From: VFKU01 sp038916785
GTDB lineage: Bacteria; Hydrogenedentota; Hydrogenedentia; Hydrogenedentales; GCA-2746185
NCBI GenBank assembly: GCA_038916785.1
Contig: JBCLBO010000048.1
Span: forward strand, 1-22,896
Direction: 5' to 3'
DNA: 22,896 bases
The translations under genes and the position numbers were made by a program. The notes beneath the pieces are model-generated. The model was not told where the DNA came from. It made no database searches and worked only from the letters and a program-made list of their open reading frames with translations. How positions within the stretch are numbered: position 1 is the first letter of the stretch; each line of letters opens with the position of its first letter. This document shows, one piece after another, positions 6,767-13,159 of this stretch.

Positions 6767-7573
6767 ATGGCATTGGAATTCGAGGATCGCACCGTGTTTA
6801 TTACCGGCGCAGCGCACGGCCAGGGGCGCGCGACGGCGTCGGCGTTTGCGCGTGAGGGCGCGAACGTGGTCGCCTTCGACCTCGCCAAGCAACTGGCGTA
6901 TCCCGCGTATCGGCTGGGGACTTCGCAGGAGTTGGAGTCGTTGCGAGCGGAGATCGTGGCGGCGGGTGGGCGGGCGATTGCGGTTGCGGGCGACGTGCGC
7001 GATGATGCGGCGATTACGCGCGCGGTGGAAGAGGCGATCGCTGCCTTCGGCCGCATCGACATCCTGTTCAACAACGCGGGCATCTGCGCCTATGGCCTCA
7101 CGCACGAACTGACCGAGGCCGAGTGGGACGCGATGATGGACATCAACGTCAAGGGCGCGTGGATGGTGGGGAGGCGCGTCATCCCGCATATGATTTCCCG
7201 GCGCGCGGGCGTCATCATCAACAATTCGTCCATCGCCGGACTGCGCGGGATGAACCGGCTCTCGCACTACGCGGCGTCGAAGTGGGCGCTCACCGGATTG
7301 ACGAAGTCCTGGGCCATCGAACTCGCCCCGCACAACATCCGCGTGCTCAGCATCCACCCGACCGGCGTCAACACTCCGATGAACGACGGCCTCGCGCTCC
7401 TCGAAGGCGCCACCCCGCGCGAAATCGCCGAGCGCTCCGCGGGGAACCTGCTGCCCGTCCCTTGGATCGAGCCGGAAGACGTGGCCCACGCGGTGCTCTT
7501 CCTCGCCAGTGACAAGTCCCGCTACGCGACAGGGTCGCAGTATGTGTTGGACGCGGGATTGCTGAGCCGGTAG
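6767..7573 (+). CDS. SDR oxidoreductase, mycofactocin-type subfamily
   Basis: The 268-residue protein is a classical SDR: TGAAHGQGR (13-21) binds cofactor, NNAG is at 102-105, and N127, S155, Y168 and K172 (YAASK) form the tetrad. After beta-2 (VVAFDL) it has the extra segment AKQLAYPAYRLGTSQELESL (about 40-59). This insertion, with GxxxGQGR, is characteristic of the carveol dehydrogenase/mycofactocin-dependent SDRs (TIGR03971-like), in which NAD is held tightly and re-oxidised through mycofactocin. No mycofactocin biosynthesis gene is in the window, so the dependence is inferred. The C-terminus (LFLASDKSRYATGSQYVLDAG) is standard. GAGGAG lies nine bases before the ATG. The last 32 codons recur as a detached fragment at 8439-8534. 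Confidence 0.85.
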   Translation: MALEFEDRTVFITGAAHGQGRATASAFAREGANVVAFDLAKQLAYPAYRLGTSQELESLRAEIVAAGGRAIAVAGDVRDDAAITRAVEEAIAAFGRIDILFNNAGICAYGLTHELTEAEWDAMMDINVKGAWMVGRRVIPHMISRRAGVIINNSSIAGLRGMNRLSHYAASKWALTGLTKSWAIELAPHNIRVLSIHPTGVNTPMNDGLALLEGATPREIAERSAGNLLPVPWIEPEDVAHAVLFLASDKSRYATGSQYVLDAGLLSR

Positions 7574-7790
7574 AGCGAACGAGGCACGGGCCGAAGGGTG
7601 AGTCCGACGTCCGTGGCCGGTTTGGAGGGGTCTTGCAAACTGATCCGCAAAGACGTAAGATGTGATTATGGGAGTAAACGTAGAAATCGCTTAAATGGGA
7701 GGTACGGTCATGCGGATAGCCTTGTGTGTTGCTGCGATGGTCTTGATGGTGCTGTCTGGTTCGGCGTGCAGTTCATCGTCGTCGGCTCAG
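7479..7790 (+). repeat. 312-base direct repeat, copy A (SDR tail + leader + signal peptide)
   Basis: Covers the last 32 codons of the SDR, the whole intergenic leader and the first 27 codons of the first ELWxxDGT gene. Copy B lies at 8440-8751 with a constant offset of 961 bases and no gaps. I count about ten mismatches. Similarity ends abruptly at the Gln codon after the signal peptide. Confidence 0.95.
7633..7661 (+). promoter_or_regulatory. Promoter of the first ELWxxDGT gene
   Basis: TTGCAA (7633-7638), 17 bases, TAAGAT (7656-7661); start of transcription expected near 7668, about 42 bases before the ATG. The same boxes are kept intact in the second copy at 8594-8622, with one change in the spacer. 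Confidence 0.5.
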
Positions 7791-8243
7791 AACGGACTTG
7801 TGGTCGAGAGTCCTCTCGTTGGACTCTCGGTCATTGGACTAACGCCGCTCGATTCGGAACGAACCATCTTCTTCGCGGCGACCGCTAGTTCGGGCGGCTT
7901 TGATCCTTGGATCACCGACGGGACGTTCGATGGCACAGCATTGATTAAGGAAGTCGGGTCGGTTCCGGGGGCTACTGCACTTTTTCAACCTTTCTCCGGT
8001 CAGGGAATTCTCATAGTAGACGGCAGGGCATACTTCCTGGTCACCGACGATACCGATCGCCTATGTCTCTGGAGTTCTGATGGAACGGAGGCTGGAACGG
8101 TGTTGGAGTCGGTGCTCTTGCCCGCGCCCACGAATTTTCAAATTGGGTCCTTGACGGCGAACGGATCTAACTTGCTTATTTCGGGTACCAATTATGATTC
8201 GGCTTACGTTGCGTATCTTTTTTCCGTGTTCGTGGGTGGATGA
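7710..8243 (+). CDS. Secreted or lipoprotein ELWxxDGT-repeat protein, copy 1
   Basis: About 177 residues. The start is the ATG at 7710, because the ATG at 7695 lies inside its GGGAGG ribosome site. A signal peptide (MRIALCVAAMVLMVLSGSAC) ends at C20, followed by five serines. The lipobox is imperfect (GSAC), so lipidation at C20 is likely but signal peptidase I cleavage is possible. The mature part is rich in beta-strand and has repeats of the ELWxxDGT type (DPWITDGTFDGT near 71-82, CLWSSDGTEAGT near 125-136), a motif of secreted surface proteins that probably form beta-propeller blades. Full-length family members carry many such repeats; with only about two this may be a minimal or shortened form. 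The mature part is only distantly similar to its neighbour at 8671 although the two signal peptides are almost the same. Function unknown. Confidence 0.7.
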   Translation: MRIALCVAAMVLMVLSGSACSSSSSAQNGLVVESPLVGLSVIGLTPLDSERTIFFAATASSGGFDPWITDGTFDGTALIKEVGSVPGATALFQPFSGQGILIVDGRAYFLVTDDTDRLCLWSSDGTEAGTVLESVLLPAPTNFQIGSLTANGSNLLISGTNYDSAYVAYLFSVFVGG

Positions 8244-8282
8244 TAGGGAGCAGTAGTGGCCTGGACTTGAAGTGATGTGGCC

Positions 8283-8443
8283 CTATCGACCGCTTCTGTC
8301 CACGCCAAACGCAGCCACCACGCTGCAATTTCGGCAACTGGGATTAGGCTCGCACCAATCACGAAACATTTGCAGGAGCCCCTGCTGCGTGCGGAAGTCC
8401 AGCTTGGGTTTGGGGCCCGCGCCGAAGAGGTGAAGGAGCACGT
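8283..8443 (-). pseudogene. C-terminal fragment of a DUF2851 gene
   Basis: Read on the minus strand it encodes VLLHLFGAGPKPKLDF and onwards to CRNCSVV, then AAFGVDRSGR and a TAG at 8283-8285. Thirty-eight codons (8317-8430) match the intact gene (9435-9548) with no amino acid change but 13 third-position changes; offset is 1118 bases, without gaps. The tail after SVV differs from the intact gene's (RQLSATIPTLANETHD). It is cut at about 8438-8444, where it joins the SDR fragment. It has no start and is not expected to be expressed. Confidence 0.88.
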
Positions 8444-8534
8444 CGCCCACGCGGTGCTCTTCCTCGCCAGCGACAAGTCCCGCTACGCGACGGGGTCGCA
8501 GTATGTGTTGGACGCGGGATTGCTGAGCCGGTAG
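8439..8534 (+). pseudogene. C-terminal fragment of the mycofactocin-type SDR gene
   Basis: Encodes HVAHAVLFLASDKSRYATG and onwards to DAGLLSR and the TAG at 8532-8534, identical at the amino acid level to residues from about 238 of the SDR at 6767, with three silent changes. It has no start of its own. A chimeric frame (8277-8534) runs through the antisense of the DUF2851 fragment into it, but this is a by-product of the junction. Confidence 0.88.
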
Positions 8535-8751
8535 AGCGAACGAGGCACGGGCCGAAGGGTGAGTCCGACGTCCGTGGCCGGTTTGGAGGGGTCTTGCAAA
8601 CTGATCCGCAAAGGCGTAAGATGTGATTATAGGAGTAAACGTAGAAATCGCTTAAATGGGAGGTACGGTCATGCGGATAGCCTTGTGTGTTGCTGCGATG
8701 ATCTTGATGGTGCTGTCTGGTTCGGCGTGTAGTTCATCCTCCTCGGCGCAG
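8440..8751 (+). repeat. 312-base direct repeat, copy B
   Basis: Partner of 7479-7790. It brings a second copy of promoter, leader and signal-peptide codons to the second ELWxxDGT gene. Differences are almost all silent or in the spacer; one changes Val to Ile in the signal peptide. Confidence 0.95.
8594..8622 (+). promoter_or_regulatory. Promoter of the second ELWxxDGT gene
   Basis: TTGCAA (8594-8599), 17 bases, TAAGAT (8617-8622), duplicated from the first copy. The spacer carries one A-to-G change. Both genes should therefore be transcribed under the same control. Confidence 0.5.
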
Positions 8752-9195
8752 GGGCCGAGAGCCGTGACGGAGACGAATCTGTCTCTTGAAGGAGTAGGCG
8801 GGCCAGTCGTCCTGGGTAACGGCTTGATTCTCTTCGAGGGGTTTGAAGAATGGGCGACGGGGTACCCACCAGATATTTGGGTTACGGATTCAGCGTTAAG
8901 CGCGCCCGAACTTTTGTTAGAGAACGCGTTGACGTCTTTCAACTTAGTATGGCAAGGTCAGGCATTGGTTTTCGTCTATCCGGCCGCTGATGAGTTTGAA
9001 TTATGGCTGACAGACGGGACGGTACAGGGCACTCGTTTTGTCTACGCCTTCGAGCCGGGGCCACTATCATTCTCCATGGGCAGCTCTCCGGTAGTGGACG
9101 GGAATCGCCTCCTTATCTTTGGTTACGTCGTTGATTACACCGGTCCTCAGGCAGTGTATCTGGGTTCAAAACTACTTTCGATCGATTTGGAGTGA
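8671..9195 (+). CDS. Secreted or lipoprotein ELWxxDGT-repeat protein, copy 2
   Basis: About 174 residues, ATG at 8671 behind the same GGGAGG site. Residues 1-27 (signal peptide, C20, serine run, AQ) match copy 1 except for V11I. The mature part is unrelated at the nucleotide level but shares the pattern of the family: PDIWVTDSALSAPELL (an eroded unit, near 70-85) and FELWLTDGTVQGTRFV (an exact ELWxxDGT unit, near 109-124), then a segment VDGNRLLIFGYVVDYTG comparable with copy 1's NGSNLLISGTNYDSA. By eye the mature parts are perhaps 25-30 % alike. Export to the envelope or cell surface is expected. The gene converges on the DUF2851 gene, with 187 bases between stops. Function unknown. Confidence 0.7.
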   Translation: MRIALCVAAMILMVLSGSACSSSSSAQGPRAVTETNLSLEGVGGPVVLGNGLILFEGFEEWATGYPPDIWVTDSALSAPELLLENALTSFNLVWQGQALVFVYPAADEFELWLTDGTVQGTRFVYAFEPGPLSFSMGSSPVVDGNRLLIFGYVVDYTGPQAVYLGSKLLSIDLE

Positions 9196-9382
9196 GGGCG
9201 TAGATGCACATTAGGCTCATTCGTAACTGTCCGTGTCGCAATCGGGTGTCCGTTGGCAAGGAGCGAGTCCTCTGACGGTTCCGCCCGGTATCTGCCCACG
9301 GTCTGGTTGCTGGAAGCGATTGCCTCACTACCGTTAGCGATGGAGCTTGAGCGACGTTGATTAGGAGAAGGCACGTTGCCGC

Positions 9383-10867
9383 TTAGTCGTGAGTTTCATT
9401 TGCTAGCGTGGGGATGGTCGCCGAGAGTTGGCGCACCACGCTGCAATTGCGGCAGCTCGGGTTCGGCTCGCACCAGTCGCGGAACATTTGCAGGAGCCCC
9501 TGCTGGGTGCGGAAGTCGAGTTTGGGCTTTGGGCCCGCGCCGAAGAGGCGGGGGAGCATGACCTTCTGGATGTAGTTGTCCGGCTCCTGCGGCAGCGCGG
9601 CGAAAAAGGCGAGCACGCGCTCCTCGCGCACGCGGTCGCGGCGCTGGCGGGCGAGCGCGAGGCCGAGCGGGATGAAGACATTCCCGATGATCGAGCGCAC
9701 CCGGCCCGGACCGAGTAGCGAGACGGCGCGCGACATTTTTTTGCCGTTCCAGGTGCAGTGCGTGGCCCAGAATCCGGCCGCCGCGCCGGGGAAGAGACTC
9801 TCGAATTCCTTGCGGAGGTCGGCGGGCTTCGCGTCGCGGCCCCAGAGTTCGTCGAGCGTGGCGACCAGCCCCGCGCTCGCCGTCCGCGCAACGAATCGCG
9901 CGGCGCCGGCCATGCGCCGTTCGGGATAATTGATCGGGCGCACTCCCACGCGGCGCCACTCCAGCGGGAGCGCGCGCAGCCCTTCGAGGCGTGAATTGCG
10001 GAGTCCACGCAGGCGCGCGTAGTGCGGCGTGGCGGATTCGCTGTCCGGCGGCGCGGAGGGGAGGAGTCCGGCGATTTGCATGAGCGCGGCTTCGAGAAGC
10101 AGGGCGTCTTCCTGCGCGAGCTGGCGCGCACGGTCGTAAGGGAGGGCCCTCGCCACGGCCTGGAAATGTTGCTTGAAATGCGCGAAGCCGCAGGCGGAAA
10201 GGATCGCTTCGTAGAGCGCCTGGTCGGCCCCGGCGCGGTCCATCCGCTCGCGCAGGGTGCGCGCTTTGAAGAGCATGCGCCACTCGCCCGCGAGATGCAG
10301 CAACTCCATCAGCCGACCGGAGCCGTAGGCTTCGACGAGTCCCGCGCAGCGCCCAAAGGTGCCTTCGAGGCGCTGGCCCGCAGGTTCGAGGTCGAGCCGC
10401 TCCGCGAGCGCGGCGATATCTTCTTCGAGATGGGGCCGCAGCGCCACGACAGGCACCGCCCGGCCCGACGCCGTCACCGCGCGCGCGTCGTTCTCGCCAG
10501 CGTCGAGCACCACATGGAGGATCACGCCGTCATAGCGCGCGTCGAGATGGTGGCCATGTTGACGCCATCCCGCCGCGGCGAGATGGATTTCGACGTCGCC
10601 CGTGCGCAGGCGGCCGTCGAATTCGATCTGTGCGGCGCGGAAGTCCGGGCCATCGGCGCGGTTCCACCAGCCGGGCGAGACGATACGCAAGGGGACGCCG
10701 TCGGCGGTGCGCAGATCCTTGGCGCGGTATAGTTGGTCGTACCAGATCGCCTGGACGACGTCCTCGCCGATCGCCTCGGGCCGCTCGCGCGCGGCGGCCG
10801 ACCCGAGCGCGCGCAACCGGCCGTAGCGCTCGGAAAATCGCACGCCATTCTCTTCGCGAGCGTCCAT
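9383..10867 (-). CDS. DUF2851 family protein
   Basis: About 494 residues of the uncharacterised DUF2851 family (Pfam PF11013). Recognisable parts are IWYDQLYRAKDLRTADGVPLRIVSPG followed by WWNRADGPDFRAAQIEFDG near the N-terminus, GDVEIHLAAAGWRQHGHHLDARYDGVILHVV, and a C-terminal CEPNPSCRNCSVVRQL with three clustered cysteines that could bind a metal. The GDVEIH and HGH-D pattern and acidic residues look nuclease-like, but this is only an impression. The ATG at 10867 was preferred to a TTG at 10891, which lies in a palindromic repeat. The gene is divergent from the aldo/keto reductase and convergent with the ELWxxDGT pair. Its last part is duplicated as a relic at 8283-8443. Confidence 0.8.
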   Translation of the reverse strand: MDAREENGVRFSERYGRLRALGSAAARERPEAIGEDVVQAIWYDQLYRAKDLRTADGVPLRIVSPGWWNRADGPDFRAAQIEFDGRLRTGDVEIHLAAAGWRQHGHHLDARYDGVILHVVLDAGENDARAVTASGRAVPVVALRPHLEEDIAALAERLDLEPAGQRLEGTFGRCAGLVEAYGSGRLMELLHLAGEWRMLFKARTLRERMDRAGADQALYEAILSACGFAHFKQHFQAVARALPYDRARQLAQEDALLLEAALMQIAGLLPSAPPDSESATPHYARLRGLRNSRLEGLRALPLEWRRVGVRPINYPERRMAGAARFVARTASAGLVATLDELWGRDAKPADLRKEFESLFPGAAAGFWATHCTWNGKKMSRAVSLLGPGRVRSIIGNVFIPLGLALARQRRDRVREERVLAFFAALPQEPDNYIQKVMLPRLFGAGPKPKLDFRTQQGLLQMFRDWCEPNPSCRNCSVVRQLSATIPTLANETHD

Positions 10868-10889
10868 CACCCTCGTCACGCGCGCCGGC

Positions 10890-10967
10890 AAGGGGAGGGT
10901 CGAGCTCCCGCTCGACCGCCGAGGTTTGCCGTGTGCCTTCGGTCGCGCAGGAGCGCGACCCTCCCTT
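10890..10967. repeat. Double-hairpin palindromic repeat between divergent genes
   Basis: Two 28-base arms (10890-10917 and 10940-10967) are inverted copies of each other, and each is itself a hairpin: GGTCGAGC-TCCC-GCTCGACC and GGTCGCGC-AGGA-GCGCGACC, both with perfect 8-base stems. Outer flanks read AAGGGGAG and CTCCCTTT. The unit of 78 bases could extrude as a cruciform. It touches the 5' end of the DUF2851 reading frame and precedes the aldo/keto reductase promoter. Confidence 0.85.
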
Positions 10968-10983
10968 TGCTGGCCTTTGATTC

Positions 10984-11012
10984 TTGGCGAATGGTGGGCG
11001 GCGTTGTTAGCA
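10984..11012 (+). promoter_or_regulatory. Candidate promoter of the aldo/keto reductase gene
   Basis: TTGGCG (10984-10989), 17 bases, TTAGCA (11007-11012). The layout resembles the boxes before leuA (TTGAGC, 17 bases, TTAGCG). Confidence 0.35.
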
Positions 11013-11064
11013 TGCTGCCTCGGGGCGGCGGTTCGACGCGCGCCCGGTTCGCGGAGTATAGCCC

Positions 11065-12072
11065 ATGAATTATGTGCGCTTTGGCCAGACCGGTATCAAG
11101 GTGTCGGAGATTTGCCTGGGGACGATGACCTTTGGCAACGAGGCCGACGAGGACCTCTCGCGGTTGATCATGGATCGCGCCTTCGAAGCGGGCGTGAATT
11201 TTTTCGATACGGCCGACATCTACACGCGCGGGACCACGGAGCAGATCGTCGGGCGCTGGCTGAAGGAGCGGCGGGATCAGATCGTGCTGGCGACGAAGGT
11301 TTATTTTCCAACGGGGAAGGGAGTCAATGAGCGCGGATCGTCGCGGCTGCACATTCTCAAGGGGGTCGAGGCGAGCCTGGAGCGATTAGGGACGGACTAT
11401 ATCGATGTGTTGTATCTGCACCATTGGGACGAGGGGACGCCGCTGGCGGAGTCGCTCGGCGCGTTGGATCATCTGGTGCGGCAGGGCAAGGTGCACTATT
11501 TGGCGGTGTCGAATTTCAGCGCGTGGCAGACCGTGAAGGCGATCGAATGCGCCCGCGCGAACGGCTTCGCGCCAGTCGCCGCGTTGCAGCCGATGTACAG
11601 CCTGGTCAAACGCGTGGCCGAAGTCGAGATCCTGCCCATGGCCAAGCACGAAGGCATCGCGGTCTGCCCCTACAACGCGATGGCGGCGGGCCTGCTCACC
11701 GGCAAATACAACCGCGGCGAGAAGGGGCGGATTTCGGTACACCCGATGTATGCCGAGCGCTACAAGGACCCGAGCTATCTCGAAATCGCGGAGAAGTTTT
11801 GCGCGCACGCGGCCAGGCGCGGCGTGACGCCGGCGGCCTTGGCCATCGCGTGGGTCGTGTCGCATCCCGCGGTCACCTCGGCGCTCGTTGGCGCGCGGAG
11901 CGTCGAGCAGATCGACCAAGCGCTCGCAAGCCAAGAACTTGCGCTGACTGCAGACGAGCGGGAGGAAATTTCCGCGCTGTCGCCCGCGCCGCCGCTGCCG
12001 ACGGACCGCGAACCACCCTCAAAGATGCACATTCCCAAAGAGGCGGAGCACCGCGGGACGGCGGCGCGTTGA
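11065..12072 (+). CDS. Aldo/keto reductase
   Basis: The 335-residue protein is a single (beta/alpha)8 barrel of the aldo/keto reductase superfamily, NADPH-dependent carbonyl reductases. The tetrad is D48 and Y53 (FFDTADIYTRG), K78 (LATKV) and H119 or H120 (VLYLHHWD). Also typical are RFGQTGIKVSEICLGTMTFG at the N-terminus, LAVSNFSAWQ, and the cofactor segment GARSVEQIDQAL near the C-terminus, which marks the YajO/YghZ-like or voltage-channel beta-subunit-like branch. The last 30 residues are proline-rich and not conserved. The ATG follows GGAG about 11 bases upstream. It is the first plus-strand gene right of the double-hairpin repeat; the substrate is unknown. Confidence 0.92.
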   Translation: MNYVRFGQTGIKVSEICLGTMTFGNEADEDLSRLIMDRAFEAGVNFFDTADIYTRGTTEQIVGRWLKERRDQIVLATKVYFPTGKGVNERGSSRLHILKGVEASLERLGTDYIDVLYLHHWDEGTPLAESLGALDHLVRQGKVHYLAVSNFSAWQTVKAIECARANGFAPVAALQPMYSLVKRVAEVEILPMAKHEGIAVCPYNAMAAGLLTGKYNRGEKGRISVHPMYAERYKDPSYLEIAEKFCAHAARRGVTPAALAIAWVVSHPAVTSALVGARSVEQIDQALASQELALTADEREEISALSPAPPLPTDREPPSKMHIPKEAEHRGTAAR

Positions 12073-12098
12073 GGTTTTGCGTGCCGCGCCGGTACTAT
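12069..12098 (+). promoter_or_regulatory. Candidate promoter of the MoxR gene
   Basis: TTGAGG (12069-12074), 18 bases, TACTAT (12093-12098), overlapping the end of the aldo/keto reductase gene; the expected transcript would begin about 50 bases before the GTG. Confidence 0.35.
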
Positions 12099-12154
12099 GG
12101 GCGCCCATCGGGCCATTTCCGTAGTCCGGCGAATTACAGGGACACGACTGAACC

Positions 12155-13114
12155 GTGAGCAGTTTCCGCGACGCGATCAAGAACATCGTCACGAACGTCG
12201 AGAAGGTCGTGCTCGGCAAGACCGACACGATCAAGATGGCGCTGTCCGCCGTGCTCGGCGGGGGGCACGTGCTGATCGAGGACGTGCCGGGCGTGGCGAA
12301 GACGATTCTGGTGCGCACATTGGCGATGTCCAGCGGGTGCAGCTTCGCGCGCATTCAGTGTACGCCGGACCTGCTGCCTTCAGATGTGAGCGGCGTTTCA
12401 ATCTTCAACCAACAGACGCGGCAGTTCGAATTCCGGGCGGGCCCGATTTTTCACCAGATCGTGGTGGCGGACGAAATCAACCGGGCGACGCCGCGCACGC
12501 AGTCGGCGTATCTCGAAGCGATGGCCGAGGGGCAGGTGACGATCGACGGCGTGACGCGGGTGCTGGAGCAGCCCTTTATCGTGTTTGCGACGCAGAACCC
12601 GATCGAGCACGAGGGGACGTTTCCGCTGCCGGAGGCGCAGCTTGACCGGTTCATGATGAAGATATCGGTGGGTTATCCGAACGTGATGGACGAGGCGCGG
12701 ATGCTCGAGCTGACACGGATGTCGCACCCGATCGATGCGGTGAAACCGGTGTGCGACGCGGAGACGATTCGGCAGATGCAGGTGTCGGTGCGCGAGATAT
12801 TCATGCACGAGAAGGTGCGCGAATATATGTTGCGCATTATCAGCCGGACCCGCGATTCGGTGCATCTCTCGCTCGGCGCGAGCCCGCGCGCGTCGATGGC
12901 GCTGTTCCGCGCGTCGCAGTCGTATGCGGCGGTGATCGGGCGGGGGTATGTGATTCCGGACGACATCAAGTTGCTGGCCGCGCCGGTCTTGCAGCACCGG
13001 CTCATCCTCAATCCAGAGAGCCGCTTGCGCCGCGTGACGCAGGAGAGCGTGCTGCGTGATATACTCAAGGAAGTGCCGGTGCCCGCGGGGGGAGGCGACT
13101 GGAAGCCGCATTGA
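12155..13114 (+). CDS. MoxR-family AAA+ ATPase
   Basis: The 319-residue protein is a MoxR-type AAA+ chaperone ATPase of the kind that helps assemble or activate metal- and envelope-associated complexes. VPGVAKT (about 44-50) is Walker A, VVADE (103-107) Walker B, ATQNPIEHEGTFPLPEAQLD (about 145-164) the sensor-1 and MoxR signature, and the C-terminal lid carries GASPRASMALFRASQSYA (sensor 2). The start is GTG at 12155; no strong ribosome site is seen. MoxR genes usually precede DUF58 and von Willebrand A genes; here neither follows. Instead a Ser/Thr kinase gene starts 45 bases downstream, an unusual neighbour. Confidence 0.93.
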   Translation: MSSFRDAIKNIVTNVEKVVLGKTDTIKMALSAVLGGGHVLIEDVPGVAKTILVRTLAMSSGCSFARIQCTPDLLPSDVSGVSIFNQQTRQFEFRAGPIFHQIVVADEINRATPRTQSAYLEAMAEGQVTIDGVTRVLEQPFIVFATQNPIEHEGTFPLPEAQLDRFMMKISVGYPNVMDEARMLELTRMSHPIDAVKPVCDAETIRQMQVSVREIFMHEKVREYMLRIISRTRDSVHLSLGASPRASMALFRASQSYAAVIGRGYVIPDDIKLLAAPVLQHRLILNPESRLRRVTQESVLRDILKEVPVPAGGGDWKPH

Positions 13115-13159
13115 GGCGGCTCCGCCCCGCCGGTCAGGACGCGAACACACTCAAACGCG

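Noticed and set aside
7695..7709. Earlier ATG start of the ELWxxDGT genes (7695 and 8656)
   Set aside because: It overlaps the GGGAGG ribosome site of the ATG at 7710 (8671), which begins directly with the signal peptide.
8277..8534. Chimeric 85-codon frame joining antisense DUF2851 and SDR tail
   Set aside because: It arises from the fusion of two fragments; the first half reads the DUF2851 relic in antisense and there is no ribosome site. Listed instead as two gene fragments.
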